From Actinomycetota bacterium (GTDB taxonomy: Bacteria > Actinomycetota > Rubrobacteria > Rubrobacterales > Rubrobacteraceae), in assembly GCA_004563715.1 (NCBI GenBank), contig ML214237.1:1-57442 (forward strand): DNA of 57,442 nt, written 5' to 3'. Position numbers and translations under genes: made by a program. The notes beneath the pieces are model-generated. The model had not been told where the DNA came from, did not search any database, and saw only the letters and a list, made by a program, of their open reading frames with translations. Below are positions 16,974 to 25,481 of the stretch, piece by piece. Each line of letters starts with the position of its first letter. Positions within the stretch are counted from its first letter, which is position 1.

Positions 16974-17537
16974 ATGCGGGTCCTCGTCATAGACAACTAC
17001 GACTCCTTCACCTACAACCTCGTGCAGTACCTCGGGGAGCTCGGGGCCGAGGTCGTCGTCCGGCGCAACGACGAGGTCACACCGGAGGAGGTCGCCGATC
17101 TCCACCCGGACAGGATAGTAGTCTCGCCCGGTCCCTGCACGCCCAACGAGGCCGGGGTGTCGGTACCGCTCATCGGGAAGCTCTCCGGCGAGGTCCCGAT
17201 CCTGGGGGTCTGCCTCGGCCATCAGTCCATCGGCCAGGCCTTCGGAGCCGAAGTTGTACGCGGCGAGCCGGTCCACGGCAAGACCGCCAGGATCCTGCAC
17301 GACGGCGCGGGCGTCTACGCCGGTGTGGAGCAGGGCTTCGAGGCCACCCGCTACCACTCGCTCGTCATCCAGCCGGACTCGGTGCCCGAGTGCCTGGTGG
17401 TGACATCGAGAACGGAGGACGGTGTGATCATGGGCGTCAGGCACCGCGAGCACCCGACCGAGGGCGTCCAGTTCCATCCCGAGAGCGTGCTCACGATGAG
17501 CGGCAAGGCGTTGCTCAAGAACTTCCTGGGGTTGTAG
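16974..17537 (+). CDS. trpG: Anthranilate synthase component II (glutamine amidotransferase)
   Basis: The protein has 187 residues and starts at ATG 16974 (MRVLVIDNYDSFTYNLVQYL). The class I amidotransferase triad is present: C80 in GVCLGHQ, and H168 and E170 in VQFHPES. It releases ammonia from glutamine for anthranilate synthesis with TrpE, the first step of tryptophan biosynthesis. The same subunit could serve para-aminobenzoate synthesis as PabA; the adjacent trpD and trpC favour tryptophan, although a shared role is possible. trpE is not in the window. The frame is open far upstream through the antisense of the neighbouring gene, but sequence homology fixes the start here. The trpD start follows two bases after its stop. 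Confidence 0.93.
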   Translation: MRVLVIDNYDSFTYNLVQYLGELGAEVVVRRNDEVTPEEVADLHPDRIVVSPGPCTPNEAGVSVPLIGKLSGEVPILGVCLGHQSIGQAFGAEVVRGEPVHGKTARILHDGAGVYAGVEQGFEATRYHSLVIQPDSVPECLVVTSRTEDGVIMGVRHREHPTEGVQFHPESVLTMSGKALLKNFLGL

Positions 17538-17539
17538 CC

Positions 17540-18565
17540 GTGATCCGCGAGACGCTGCGCAAGGTCGCTTCCGGCGAGTTCCTGACCGAGGGCGAGGCCG
17601 AGCGGGCGCTGGAGACTATAATGGAGGGTACCGCGCCGCCGGCGGCGACGGCGGCCCTGCTGACCGCGATGCGGCTGCGGGGCGAGTCGGTGGCGGAGAT
17701 CGTGGGATTTGCCCGCGCCATGCGCCGATTTGCCGAGAAGGTCGAGGCGCCCGAGGACGTGGTGGACACCTGCGGGACCGGCGGCGACGCCAAGGGGACC
17801 ATCAACGTCTCCACGGCGGCGGCGTTCGTGGCGCGTGGGGCAGGGGCCACCGTCGCCAAGCACGGCAACCGGGCCGCCACGAGCCGGGCCGGTAGCGCCG
17901 ACGTGCTGGAGGCGCTCGGGGCCGAGATAGAGCTCGGGCCGGAGACGGTCTCGAAGTGCATCGCCGCCGCGGGCGTCGGCTTCATGTTCGCCCGCACCCA
18001 CCACCCGGCGATGAAGTTCGTCGCCCCGGTGCGGGCCGAGCTGCCGTTCCGCACCATCTTCAACCTGCTCGGGCCGCTCACCAACCCCGCCGGGGCCCGG
18101 CGCCAGCTCATCGGGGTCTTCGACGGCGCCTACGTCCGGCCCGTCGCCGCGTCGCTCGCGGAGCTGGGCGCGGAGAAGGCGCTCGTAGTCCACGGGACCG
18201 ACGGGATGGACGAGATCACGGTCACGGCCCCGACCCTCGTGGCCGAGGTCCGGGACGGCACGATCGAGGAATACAAAATTTCCCCGGAGGACTTTGGTCT
18301 TACCCGCCACGCTCCAGACGGTCTCCTCGGTGGCGACGCCCACCTCAACGCCCGCATCTTGCGCGACGTACTCTCCGGCGCCGAGCGCGGCGCCGCCCGA
18401 GACGTGATCCTGCTCAACGCCGGGGCCGCCGTCTACGTCGCGGGCCGGGCCGGGAGCTTGGATGAAGGAGTGGTCCTCGCCGCCAAATCCGTGGATTCCA
18501 GGGCCGCCGCCGAAGCCCTCGAAGACTTCGTCCGCGTTACCCGCCGCCTCTCGGGGGCCGTGTGA
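17540..18565 (+). CDS. trpD: Anthranilate phosphoribosyltransferase
   Basis: The protein has 341 residues, starting at GTG 17540 directly after trpG. It attaches phosphoribosyl from PRPP to anthranilate, the second step of tryptophan synthesis. The glycine-rich PRPP loop DTCGTGGDAKGTINVST, the anthranilate-site stretch KHGNRAATSRAGSADVLEAL, and FMFARTHHPAMK are conserved and in the expected order. Length is normal for the family. Transcription and translation are probably coupled with trpG. The next gene, trpC, starts 10 bases after its stop. There are no anomalies. Confidence 0.95.
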   Translation: MIRETLRKVASGEFLTEGEAERALETIMEGTAPPAATAALLTAMRLRGESVAEIVGFARAMRRFAEKVEAPEDVVDTCGTGGDAKGTINVSTAAAFVARGAGATVAKHGNRAATSRAGSADVLEALGAEIELGPETVSKCIAAAGVGFMFARTHHPAMKFVAPVRAELPFRTIFNLLGPLTNPAGARRQLIGVFDGAYVRPVAASLAELGAEKALVVHGTDGMDEITVTAPTLVAEVRDGTIEEYKISPEDFGLTRHAPDGLLGGDAHLNARILRDVLSGAERGAARDVILLNAGAAVYVAGRAGSLDEGVVLAAKSVDSRAAAEALEDFVRVTRRLSGAV

Positions 18566-18575
18566 CGGTGTCCGT

Positions 18576-19334
18576 ATGACGGTCCTCGACGACCTGGCCG
18601 CCGCCGCGCTCCGGCGGGCCGGGGAGCTACGGGCGACGACTGGCCTCGACGCGCTCTACCAGCAGGCCCTCCTGTTCGAGAAGCGGGACTTCGCCGCCGC
18701 GCTCGCCGCGCCGGGCCTCTCCGTTATCTCCGAGATAAAACGCGCCTCGCCCTCCGCCGGCTTTATCCGGGAAGTGGACCCCGCCGCGTGGGCCGCCCGC
18801 TACGAGGAGGAGGGTGCGGCCTGCCTCTCCGTACTAACCGAGCCCGGGCGCTTCAAGGGCTCCCTCGAAGACCTCGACGCCGCGAGAGGGAGCGTTACGC
18901 TCCCCGTGATCCGCAAGGACTTTACCGTGGACGAGGCGCAGGTGCTCGAAGCCGGGACCCGCGCCGACGCCGTGCTGCTCATCGCGGCGCTCTTCGAGGC
19001 GGCGACGCTCGCCCGCTACGTCTCCCTGGCCGTCGAGGTCGGGCTCACGCCGCTCGTCGAGGTCCACGACGAGCGGGAGGCGGAGCTGACCCTGGAGAGC
19101 GGGGCGCGGGTCATCGGGGTCAACAACCGCAACCTGCGCGACTTCACCGTGGACCTCGGCACCTTCGAGCGTCTGGCGAGCCGCCTGGAAGGCGCTACGC
19201 TCGTCGCCGAGAGCGGGGTAAAAACTCCAGAGGACGGCAAGCGGCTGCGCGACGCCGGGGCCGACGCGGTGCTCGTCGGGGAGGCGGCGATGCGGGACCC
19301 GGCGCTGGTGGCAGGGCTCTCCGCAATACCCTAG
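18576..19334 (+). CDS. trpC: Indole-3-glycerol-phosphate synthase
   Basis: The protein has 252 residues, starting at ATG 18576. It closes the indole ring from CdRP, the fourth step of tryptophan synthesis, as a TIM barrel. The catalytic motif SEIKRASPSAG and the later Lys in VIRKDFTVDE are present, followed by ALLEA-type and VNNRNLRDF segments and a phosphate-binding VAESGVKTPED loop. The family length is about 255-270 residues. It ends the first trp block. Normally trpF would follow, but here a 4.3 kb stretch with unrelated genes on both strands intervenes. Confidence 0.95.
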   Translation: MTVLDDLAAAALRRAGELRATTGLDALYQQALLFEKRDFAAALAAPGLSVISEIKRASPSAGFIREVDPAAWAARYEEEGAACLSVLTEPGRFKGSLEDLDAARGSVTLPVIRKDFTVDEAQVLEAGTRADAVLLIAALFEAATLARYVSLAVEVGLTPLVEVHDEREAELTLESGARVIGVNNRNLRDFTVDLGTFERLASRLEGATLVAESGVKTPEDGKRLRDAGADAVLVGEAAMRDPALVAGLSAIP

Positions 19335-19776
19335 CGAGTCAATCTGGAGCTGTTGCGGCCACGTTGCCTCCGGGCAGATTATGATTTCGAGTAGGTCGTT
19401 GGTTTGACGTTTATACACTCGAACGCTCGGAACAAGCCTTCTCGGAAGCACGTCACGCTTTTGTAGTCTTCAAGCAACCACAAAAATCGTCTGTTTGGGG
19501 GAGGTAGCAGAAGGTACAAGGGTGTTAAGATTCCTCCACGTGCGGAAGGTATGGGCAGGTGTTGCGACGGGGCAAAGGTAAGACGCTTTGACCTCCGAGG
19601 GTTTCCAGAAGAGTCCGTCTCGGGTGGTGGGGAACGGGCCGTTTCAGCCGCCAACCCTCGCGTTGCGGTGCAGGGCCATGCCGGAAGTAGCCAGGCTGGT
19701 GGCCGGGGGGAGTGAGGAGGAGATCTGTTTTCCGTGAGACCTGCCCTAGAAACCGAACTACCAGGAGGAACCGCCG
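19335..19776. other. Intergenic gap, 442 bases, unusually AT-rich in part
   Basis: No gene is supported here. The stretch from about 19385 to 19520 has clearly lower GC than its surroundings (for example CGCTTTTGTAGTCTTCAAGC). A minus-strand open frame across it gives no recognisable protein. The last part carries the ribosome site AGGAGGA for the next gene. A GACCTGCC near 19740 resembles the end of a B12 box, but the rest of a cobalamin riboswitch is missing. The gap could be the scar of an insertion that split the trp operon. Confidence 0.4.
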
Positions 19777-21192
19777 ATGGCACTCTGGAGACCAGACCCT
19801 AGCTTCTACCCCTCGCCGCGCATGGCGATGCGGGGACCCCGGGAGAAGCTCGCTTACGTAGTGGTCCTGAACCCCGACGAAGCGTTGCATCTCAACGGCG
19901 ACCGGCGCCCCGACGCGGTCGCCGTGTTGGACCTCGACCCGGACTCGGGGACCTACGGCCAGGTCGTCGGACGGGTGGAGATGCCGAACGCCGGTGACGA
20001 GCTGCACCATTTCGGCTGGAACGCGTGCAGCTCGGCGCTCTGTCCCTACGCGCCCCACCCGCACGTCGAGCGCCGGTACCTGGTCGTACCCGGCATCCGC
20101 TCCTCGCGGATACACATAATAGATACCAGGCCCGAGCCGCGAGAGCCGCGCATCGTCAAGGTGATAGAGCCCGAGGAAATCCACGAACGCACCGGCTACA
20201 GCCGCCCCCACACCGTCCACTGCGGACCCGAGGGCGTCTACGTGAGCACGCTCGGCAGCCCGGAGGGGGAAGGACCAGGGGGCGTGTTCATCATGGACCA
20301 CGAGAGCTTCGACCCCCTGGGGGCCTGGGAGGTCGACCGGGGGCCGCAGTACCTGGCCTACGACTTCTGGTGGCACCTCGGCTACGACACCATGATCACC
20401 AGCGAGTGGGGCACGCCGAACATGATCGAGGGTGGCCTCGTTCCCGAAAAGCTATTGGGCAGCGAATACGGGCATCAGCTGCACCTCTGGGACCTGCGCC
20501 GGCGGCGGCACCTGCAGGCCCTGGACCTCGGGGAAGAGTACCAGCTAGTGCTGGAGCTCCGGCCCGCCCACGACCCGAGCAAGACCTACGGCTTCGTCAA
20601 CGCGGTCGTCAACCTCAACGACCTCTCGTCTTCGATCTGGCTCTGGCACCGCGAGAACGGCCGGTGGGGTATCCGGAAGGTCATAGACATCCCCGCGGAG
20701 CCGGCGGAACCGGACCAACTGCCGCCCGCCCTGAAGGACTTCGCGGCGGTGCCGCCGCTGGTCAGCGACATCAACCTCTCCCTCGACGACAGGTTCCTCT
20801 ACGTCTCGTGCTGGGGCACCGGAGAGCTGAGGCAGTACGACGTCTCCGATCCGTTCAACCCGCGGCTCACGGGCTCCGTGCACCTCGGGGGCATCGTCCG
20901 CGAGGCGGCGCACCCGAAGACCGGCCAGCCCCTGAACGGCGGACCGCAGATGGTGGAGTTGAGCCGCGACGGGCGCCGGGTGTACTTCAGCAACTCGCTG
21001 TACGCCGCCTGGGACGCGCAGTTCTATCCGGAGGGCATCCGGGGCTGGATCGTCAAGCTGGACGCGAACCCCGAAGGCGGTCTCACCATAGACCCCGACT
21101 TCTTTATCGAGTTCGAAGAGGGTGAGAGGCCGCACCAGATCCGGCTGGAGGGCGGTGACTCTTCCTCTGACTCTTACTGCTACGCCTCGTGA
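19777..21192 (+). CDS. Selenium-binding protein SBP56 family, methanethiol oxidase-like
   Basis: The protein has 471 residues and starts at ATG 19777 behind a strong AGGAGGA. It is a seven-bladed propeller of the SBP56 family: typical start PSFYPSPRMAM and EKLAYVVVLNPDE, blade motifs HHFGWNACSSAL, RIHIIDT, RPHTVHCGPEGVYVSTLG, and the terminal HQIRLEGGDSSSDSYCYAS. Bacterial members such as MtoX oxidise methanethiol to formaldehyde, sulfide and hydrogen peroxide and need copper. The metal ligands in that family are histidines of the kind seen in these motifs. No Tat or Sec signal is visible, unlike some periplasmic MtoX proteins. A membrane protein gene overlaps its stop. The family is certain; the oxidase activity is inferred. 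Confidence 0.88.
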   Translation: MALWRPDPSFYPSPRMAMRGPREKLAYVVVLNPDEALHLNGDRRPDAVAVLDLDPDSGTYGQVVGRVEMPNAGDELHHFGWNACSSALCPYAPHPHVERRYLVVPGIRSSRIHIIDTRPEPREPRIVKVIEPEEIHERTGYSRPHTVHCGPEGVYVSTLGSPEGEGPGGVFIMDHESFDPLGAWEVDRGPQYLAYDFWWHLGYDTMITSEWGTPNMIEGGLVPEKLLGSEYGHQLHLWDLRRRRHLQALDLGEEYQLVLELRPAHDPSKTYGFVNAVVNLNDLSSSIWLWHRENGRWGIRKVIDIPAEPAEPDQLPPALKDFAAVPPLVSDINLSLDDRFLYVSCWGTGELRQYDVSDPFNPRLTGSVHLGGIVREAAHPKTGQPLNGGPQMVELSRDGRRVYFSNSLYAAWDAQFYPEGIRGWIVKLDANPEGGLTIDPDFFIEFEEGERPHQIRLEGGDSSSDSYCYAS

Positions 21193-21851
21193 GCGAGAGC
21201 TGGCCGTGGCTCACGCTGGCCCTGCTGGGCGCTTACCACGGCCTCAACCCGGCGATGGGCTGGCTCTTCGCGGTGGCGCTGGGCCTGCAGGAGCGGCGAC
21301 GAGGCGCCGTCCTGCAAGCCCTCCCGCCGATCGCCCTGGGGCACGCCGCGGCCGTCTTCCTGGCCGTGCTCGTCATCGGGGTGGCCCAGGTCGTGGTCCC
21401 GCTCGACGCGTTGCGCTACGCGTGCGCCGGCGCGCTGATCCTCTTCGGCCTGTACAAGCTCATCAGGCGCCGGCACCCGCGCTGGGTCGGCATGCAGGTC
21501 GGCTTCAGAGACCTGACGGCCTGGTCGTTCTTGATGGCGACCGCCCACGGCGCGGGCCTGATGCTCGTCCCGGTGCTATTGAAGCTCTCGGAAGAGACGC
21601 ACGACGGCTCCGGCCACGCCAACCACGCCAACCACGCCAGCCACGCCGCCGGGGCCGGCGGGCCAACGCTGGTCACCGACCTGGCGGTGCTTGGTATCCA
21701 CACCCTGGCGATGTTCGCGGTGATGGGCTTGGTGGCGATGGTGGTCTATGAGAAGCTGGGAGTAACGATACTCAAGCGCGCCTGGTTCAACGTCGACCTC
21801 TTGTGGGCGGTAACCCTGGTAGCGGCCGGCGTGGTCACGCTCGTCATCTAG
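21189..21851 (+). CDS. His-rich polytopic membrane protein coupled to SBP56
   Basis: The 220-residue protein starts at GTG 21189, overlapping the SBP56 stop (GTGA), so translation is probably coupled. About six hydrophobic helices are seen. The first contains AYHGLNPAMGWLFAVALGLQ and the fourth ATAHGAGLMLVPVLL, each with a His-Gly pair inside the membrane. A cytoplasmic or external loop carries a run of His in GHANHANHASHAA. This resembles small metal-transport families (NiCoT, RcnA or UreH-like), although the classic HX4DH motif is absent. A role in delivering or exporting the metal used by the SBP56 partner is attractive but inferred. Confidence 0.65.
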   Translation: MSESWPWLTLALLGAYHGLNPAMGWLFAVALGLQERRRGAVLQALPPIALGHAAAVFLAVLVIGVAQVVVPLDALRYACAGALILFGLYKLIRRRHPRWVGMQVGFRDLTAWSFLMATAHGAGLMLVPVLLKLSEETHDGSGHANHANHASHAAGAGGPTLVTDLAVLGIHTLAMFAVMGLVAMVVYEKLGVTILKRAWFNVDLLWAVTLVAAGVVTLVI

Positions 21852-22135
21852 AAGCAAATTACGAAACCGGAGCCGCGAGCGTAGACTGGGGCTTGCCGGA
21901 AGCACGGGGTCTTCAGACCGGACGCGTTCACTAGCCCGTCTCCATCGGGCAGAACCGGTTTAATGATCACCAGGTCGCATCTGTCCAGCACCTCATGGGT
22001 TTCATTTGGCGTCCCGGCCTGGGCAATCACTTCCAGGTCTGGGTCATCGTTCAGCACGAAGGCGAGCCCCTGCCGGAATGAGGAGTGAGCGTCAACCAGG
22101 AGGATTTTGCTCAGCCGTGGGTTCGGTGCTTCCAT
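21848..22135 (-). pseudogene. Truncated, degenerate response-regulator receiver domain
   Basis: The frame has 95 residues. It begins like a NarL-type receiver: KILLVDAHSSFRQGLAFVL, then EVIAQAGTPNE. At the phosphorylation position the usual VLLDLxLPDGDGL reads VIIKPVLPDGDGL, so the phospho-acceptor Asp is replaced by Lys. The domain is then lost after about residue 72 and ends in unrelated sequence; the Thr and Lys of the normal receiver and the whole HTH output domain are missing. It starts eight bases after the DM13 gene and ends against the convergent membrane gene, overlapping it by four bases. It is most likely a decayed regulator; a short pseudo-receiver with a function is less likely. 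Confidence 0.65.
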
Positions 22136-22142
22136 AGCGGGG

Positions 22143-22730
22143 CTAACTCAGGGGGGCCGTGACGAAGTTGGCGGAGAACCGCTGGCACCAGACCGAGATC
22201 GCCCGGTGCTCGTCCGGGTCGAACTCGTCCGGCAGCGCGTAGGTCTGGTCGCCCTGGTTGCCCTTTAGCTGCCCGAGGTTGAGGAAACCGGCGTCCGTCA
22301 CCGTTTGGGCGTCGTTGGCGTCGGGGGCGGCGACGGCGTACACGTACAGGTCGGGACCGTTCTCTACGTTCAGGTTCTCCAGCCGCAGCACGTGAGAGCC
22401 GTCTTCCAGACGGTACACGAGGGCGTCGCCCGTGCCCGCGTACTCGACGTCGTGGAACCCGCCGGAGGAGACCAGGACCGGGCCTCGGGGCTCCGGCTCC
22501 TCTTCCGTCTCCGGGTCCGTGCGGGGTGCGGGCGTGGCGGGCGATGCTTGCTGGACGGAGCTTTCGTCAGCGGAGGCGGGGTTCGATTCGGCTTCGAACT
22601 CCTCGTTGACCTCGGTGTCGAGGAACAGCGTCTGGACGCCGAACACCGCCAGGGCCAGGTACAGACCGGCGGCGGTAGCCAGCGCCACGATCCCCCAGAA
22701 CAGCGGTCTACGCATCAGTCTTCCAGGCAT
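22143..22730 (-). CDS. Membrane-anchored DM13 domain protein
   Basis: The protein has 195 residues and starts at ATG 22730 behind AAAGGT. It has an N-terminal membrane helix (FWGIVALATAAGLYLALAVF), then an acidic Pro/Ser/Glu linker (about residues 40-80), then a DM13 domain: SGGFHDVEYAGTGDALVYRL, LRLENLNVENGPDLYVY, LGQLKGNQGDQTYALP and the conserved WCQRFSANFVTAPL with its single Cys. DM13 is a predicted electron-transfer domain, often next to cytochromes or DOMON proteins. The domain faces outside the cell. It probably forms an operon with the receiver fragment downstream and lies next to the VTT gene in the same orientation. The domain is certain and the role unknown. Confidence 0.85.
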   Translation of the reverse strand: MPGRLMRRPLFWGIVALATAAGLYLALAVFGVQTLFLDTEVNEEFEAESNPASADESSVQQASPATPAPRTDPETEEEPEPRGPVLVSSGGFHDVEYAGTGDALVYRLEDGSHVLRLENLNVENGPDLYVYAVAAPDANDAQTVTDAGFLNLGQLKGNQGDQTYALPDEFDPDEHRAISVWCQRFSANFVTAPLS

Positions 22731-22770
22731 CGCTACCTTTCTTCGGAGGTTGGGTTACGGACGGCGTATC

Positions 22771-23496
22771 CTATTCGCCAGTTCTTTTTCGGAGCCAGGC
22801 GGGGACCAGGGAGACCGCGACGAAGAACACCGCCGCTATCCCCAGGTAGATAAAGGTCCGGGTCAGGTCCTCGCGGGCGCTCGCCAGGGAGCCCCCCGCG
22901 AAGGTGTAGACGATCACGCCCGGCAGGATGCACACGGTGGTCAGGAGCGCGTAGGTGGGGAGCCCGATCCTGGTGAGCCCGTAGGCGTAGTTTTGCAGGT
23001 TGAACGGGAACAGGGGTACGAGCCGGGTGATGAGCAGCATCCGCCAACCGTGGCGCTCCACGCCCTCGTCCAGTTTCCTGATGCGCGCGTTGTTCTCTAC
23101 CCAGCCTTCGACCAGGCCGCGGGCGGCGTACCGGCCGGTCAGAAAAGCCAGGGTAGCGCCGACGCTAGCCCCGATCAGGGTCCACAGGGTGCCCCACACG
23201 GGTCCGAATACGAGACCGGCCAGGAGGGTGAGCGGCGTGCCGGGGAGGAACGCGACCGTGGCGACGACGTACAGGGTAATGAAGATGATGGGCGCGGCGG
23301 CCCCGAAACCGTGGATCCAGTCCCTAAGTCCTTCCAGGCTGTCCAGGCTTATGTACTGCGTCAGCCCGGTGAGGCGCGTGGCCGCTACGACGGCTACCAG
23401 GACGGTGGCAGCGATGAGGAGGCGTCTCCGCTGGTTCCTGACGCCCGCGGCATCAAGCTCGGCTGTGTCTCTGGGCGGGCCGTCATCCCTGTCCAT
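22771..23496 (-). CDS. TVP38/TMEM64 (VTT/DedA-like) membrane protein
   Basis: The 241-residue protein starts at ATG 23496 behind GAGGAGGAAG. After a basic N-terminal tail (RNQRRR) and a first helix, the VTT domain shows VATVAFLPGTPLTLLAGLVFG, the GxxxG-like GASVGATLAFLTGRY, and RLVPLFPFNLQNYAYGLT, the conserved second re-entrant region with Pro and Asn. These proteins are believed to move lipids or support envelope homeostasis. The neighbouring DM13 gene runs in the same direction. A -10-like TTATAG lies about 30 bases upstream of the start. Confidence 0.88.
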   Translation of the reverse strand: MDRDDGPPRDTAELDAAGVRNQRRRLLIAATVLVAVVAATRLTGLTQYISLDSLEGLRDWIHGFGAAAPIIFITLYVVATVAFLPGTPLTLLAGLVFGPVWGTLWTLIGASVGATLAFLTGRYAARGLVEGWVENNARIRKLDEGVERHGWRMLLITRLVPLFPFNLQNYAYGLTRIGLPTYALLTTVCILPGVIVYTFAGGSLASAREDLTRTFIYLGIAAVFFVAVSLVPAWLRKRTGE

Positions 23497-23640
23497 TGGC
23501 TTCCTCCTCTCTGCGTTGTCTATAAGACGTAATCTATGGCGTGGTTCTTACAGGTCTTTTCCGGATTCTTGCAAATTGCTTGACAGAGGTGTTCGGGGTG
23601 GCAGTCGTCTCCAAGGTCTGTGACAGGCTCAGCCGGACCG

Positions 23641-23646
23641 TATAAG
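23641..23646 (+). promoter_or_regulatory. Candidate -10 box of the trpFBA-accDA operon
   Basis: TATAAG lies 16 bases before the trpF ATG, with GTGACA at 23620-23625 as a possible short-spaced -35. The second trp block therefore seems to have its own promoter rather than depending on trpGDC. Confidence 0.4.
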
Positions 23647-23662
23647 GAGTACACTTCAAAGG

Positions 23663-24277
23663 ATGATCCTAGTAAAAGTCTGCGGCATAACCAATTCCGG
23701 CGACGCCCGTGCCGCGGCCGACGCCGGCGCGGATGCGATCGGGCTCGTCTTTGCCCCTAGCTCCCGGCGGGTAAGCCTGGAGGCGGCGCGGGAGGTCTCC
23801 GCCGCGCTGCCGGGCGGCGTGCTGAAGGTCGGGGTGTTCGTGAACGAGAAGCCGGAGGAGGTGCTACGGATCGCCGGGGAGGTCGGGCTGAATTTCGCCC
23901 AGCTCCACGGGGATGAGACGCCGGAGGAGGTGGACGCCGTGCGAGGTGGCGGGATCGGGGTGGTAAAGGCGTTGCGGGTGCGGGATGCCGACTCGCTGGC
24001 GGTGCTGGAGGACTACGAGGCGGACTTCTTCTTGCTGGACTCCTACAGCGCCAAAGCGCGGGGCGGGACGGGGGAGCGCTTCGACTGGGAGCTGGCGAAG
24101 GCGCTCAGAGGGTATGCTAACATTCTCGTCTCCGGCGGCCTTACGCCGGAGAACGTGCGGGCGGCGGTCGAGTTCTTCGAGCCTTACGGTGTCGACGCTT
24201 CAAGCTCCCTCGAAGACACGCCGGGCAAAAAGAACGAAGAGCGGGTTCGGAGGTTCGTCAGTGCAGCAAAAGGTTGA
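23663..24277 (+). CDS. trpF: Phosphoribosylanthranilate isomerase
   Basis: The protein has 204 residues and starts at ATG 23663. It performs the Amadori rearrangement of phosphoribosylanthranilate, the third step of tryptophan synthesis. Catalytic Cys is in VKVCGIT near the N terminus and the general acid Asp in [35 protein letters not shown] and SGGLTPENV complete the barrel. The final phosphate loop GVDASSSLE is standard. Its end overlaps the trpB start by 17 bases, indicating translational coupling. It is the first gene of trpF-trpB-trpA-accD-accA. Confidence 0.95.
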   Translation: MILVKVCGITNSGDARAAADAGADAIGLVFAPSSRRVSLEAAREVSAALPGGVLKVGVFVNEKPEEVLRIAGEVGLNFAQLHGDETPEEVDAVRGGGIGVVKALRVRDADSLAVLEDYEADFFLLDSYSAKARGGTGERFDWELAKALRGYANILVSGGLTPENVRAAVEFFEPYGVDASSSLEDTPGKKNEERVRRFVSAAKG

Positions 24278-25481
24278 GACCGGGTACTTCGGTCCCTACG
24301 GGGGCCGGTACGTGCCGGAGACCCTCATACACGCCCTCGAAGAGCTGGAGGAGGCCTACGAGCGCTACCGCGACGACCCCGAGTTCGTCGAGGAGCTGGA
24401 CGGCCTCTCGCGGGACTTCGTGGGGCGCCCGACGCCGCTGATGTTCGCGGGCCGGCTCACGGAGAAGTGGGGCGGGGCCAACGTGTGGTTCAAGCGCGAG
24501 GATCTGGCGCACACGGGGGCGCACAAGATCAACAACACCCTCGGACAGATCCTGCTCGCCGACCGGATGGGCAAGCAGCGCATTATCGCCGAGACGGGGG
24601 CGGGCCAGCACGGGGTCGCCACCGCCACCGTCGCCGCCCTCTACGGCAAGGCGTGCGTCGTGTACATGGGCGAGGAGGACACCCGCCGCCAGAAGCTGAA
24701 CGTGGTGCGCATGAAGCTGCTGGGCGCGGAGGTCGTGCCGGTCCTCAGCGGCTCCCGGACGCTCAAGGACGCGGTGAACGAGGCGATAAGGGACTGGGTC
24801 ACCAACGTCGAGGACACCCACTACATTATCGGGAGCGTGGTGGGGCCTGCGCCTTACCCCCGCATTGTGCGGGACTTGCAGACCGTGATCGGGCGCGAGA
24901 TAGAGGTCCAGGCGCGCGAACGCTTCGGCGGCGACCCGGACGCTATCGTCGCCTGCGTCGGCGCGGGCTCGAACGCCATCGGCGCCTTCCACCCGTTTAT
25001 CGGGCGTGAGGGCGTGCGGCTGGTGGGCGTGGAGGCCGCCGGGCATGGCCTGTCCTCCGGCGAGCACGGGGCGTCGCTGGCCGAGGGGAAGCTGGGCGTG
25101 CTGCACGGGGCCAAGAGCTACGTGCTCCAGACGGAGGCCGGCCAGATCCGGGAGGCCCACTCCATCTCCGCCGGGCTGGACTACCCGGCTACCGGCCCGG
25201 AACACGCCTACCTCAAGGACGAGCACTTCGCCGAGTACGCCAGCGTGGACGACGAGGAGGCGCTGGCGGCGTTTACCCTCTGCTCGCGGGCCGAGGGCAT
25301 CATCCCGGCGCTGGAGACGGCCCACGCCATCTCGTACGCGGAGAAGGTGGCGAAGGAGCTCGGGCCGGGGAAGAACATGATCATCAACCTCTCCGGGCGC
25401 GGCGACAAGGACGTGGAGGTCGCCTCGGAAGCCCTCGGGGTGGACGCCCGCGAGGCGGAGGAAGTCTCCGGTGACGGGTAG
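24261..25481 (+). CDS. trpB: Tryptophan synthase beta chain
   Basis: The protein has 406 residues from GTG 24261 ([20 protein letters not shown]). It condenses indole with serine using PLP. The PLP lysine is K89 in HTGAHKINN; the catalytic glutamate lies in ETGAGQHG; the phosphate cup GAGSNAIG and the COMM-domain residues are present. Length is standard for TrpB1. The frame is open further upstream through trpF, but the homologous start lies at this GTG. It overlaps trpF by 17 bases and trpA by 11, so the three should be made in step. Confidence 0.96.
   Translation: MQQKVETGYFGPYGGRYVPETLIHALEELEEAYERYRDDPEFVEELDGLSRDFVGRPTPLMFAGRLTEKWGGANVWFKREDLAHTGAHKINNTLGQILLADRMGKQRIIAETGAGQHGVATATVAALYGKACVVYMGEEDTRRQKLNVVRMKLLGAEVVPVLSGSRTLKDAVNEAIRDWVTNVEDTHYIIGSVVGPAPYPRIVRDLQTVIGREIEVQARERFGGDPDAIVACVGAGSNAIGAFHPFIGREGVRLVGVEAAGHGLSSGEHGASLAEGKLGVLHGAKSYVLQTEAGQIREAHSISAGLDYPATGPEHAYLKDEHFAEYASVDDEEALAAFTLCSRAEGIIPALETAHAISYAEKVAKELGPGKNMIINLSGRGDKDVEVASEALGVDAREAEEVSGDG

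Noticed and set aside
19660-19776. Possible cobalamin riboswitch before SBP56
   Set aside because: Only a GACCTGCC-like B12 box end is seen. The conserved core segments (GGGAA, GCCACTG) are missing and SBP56 is not a usual target.
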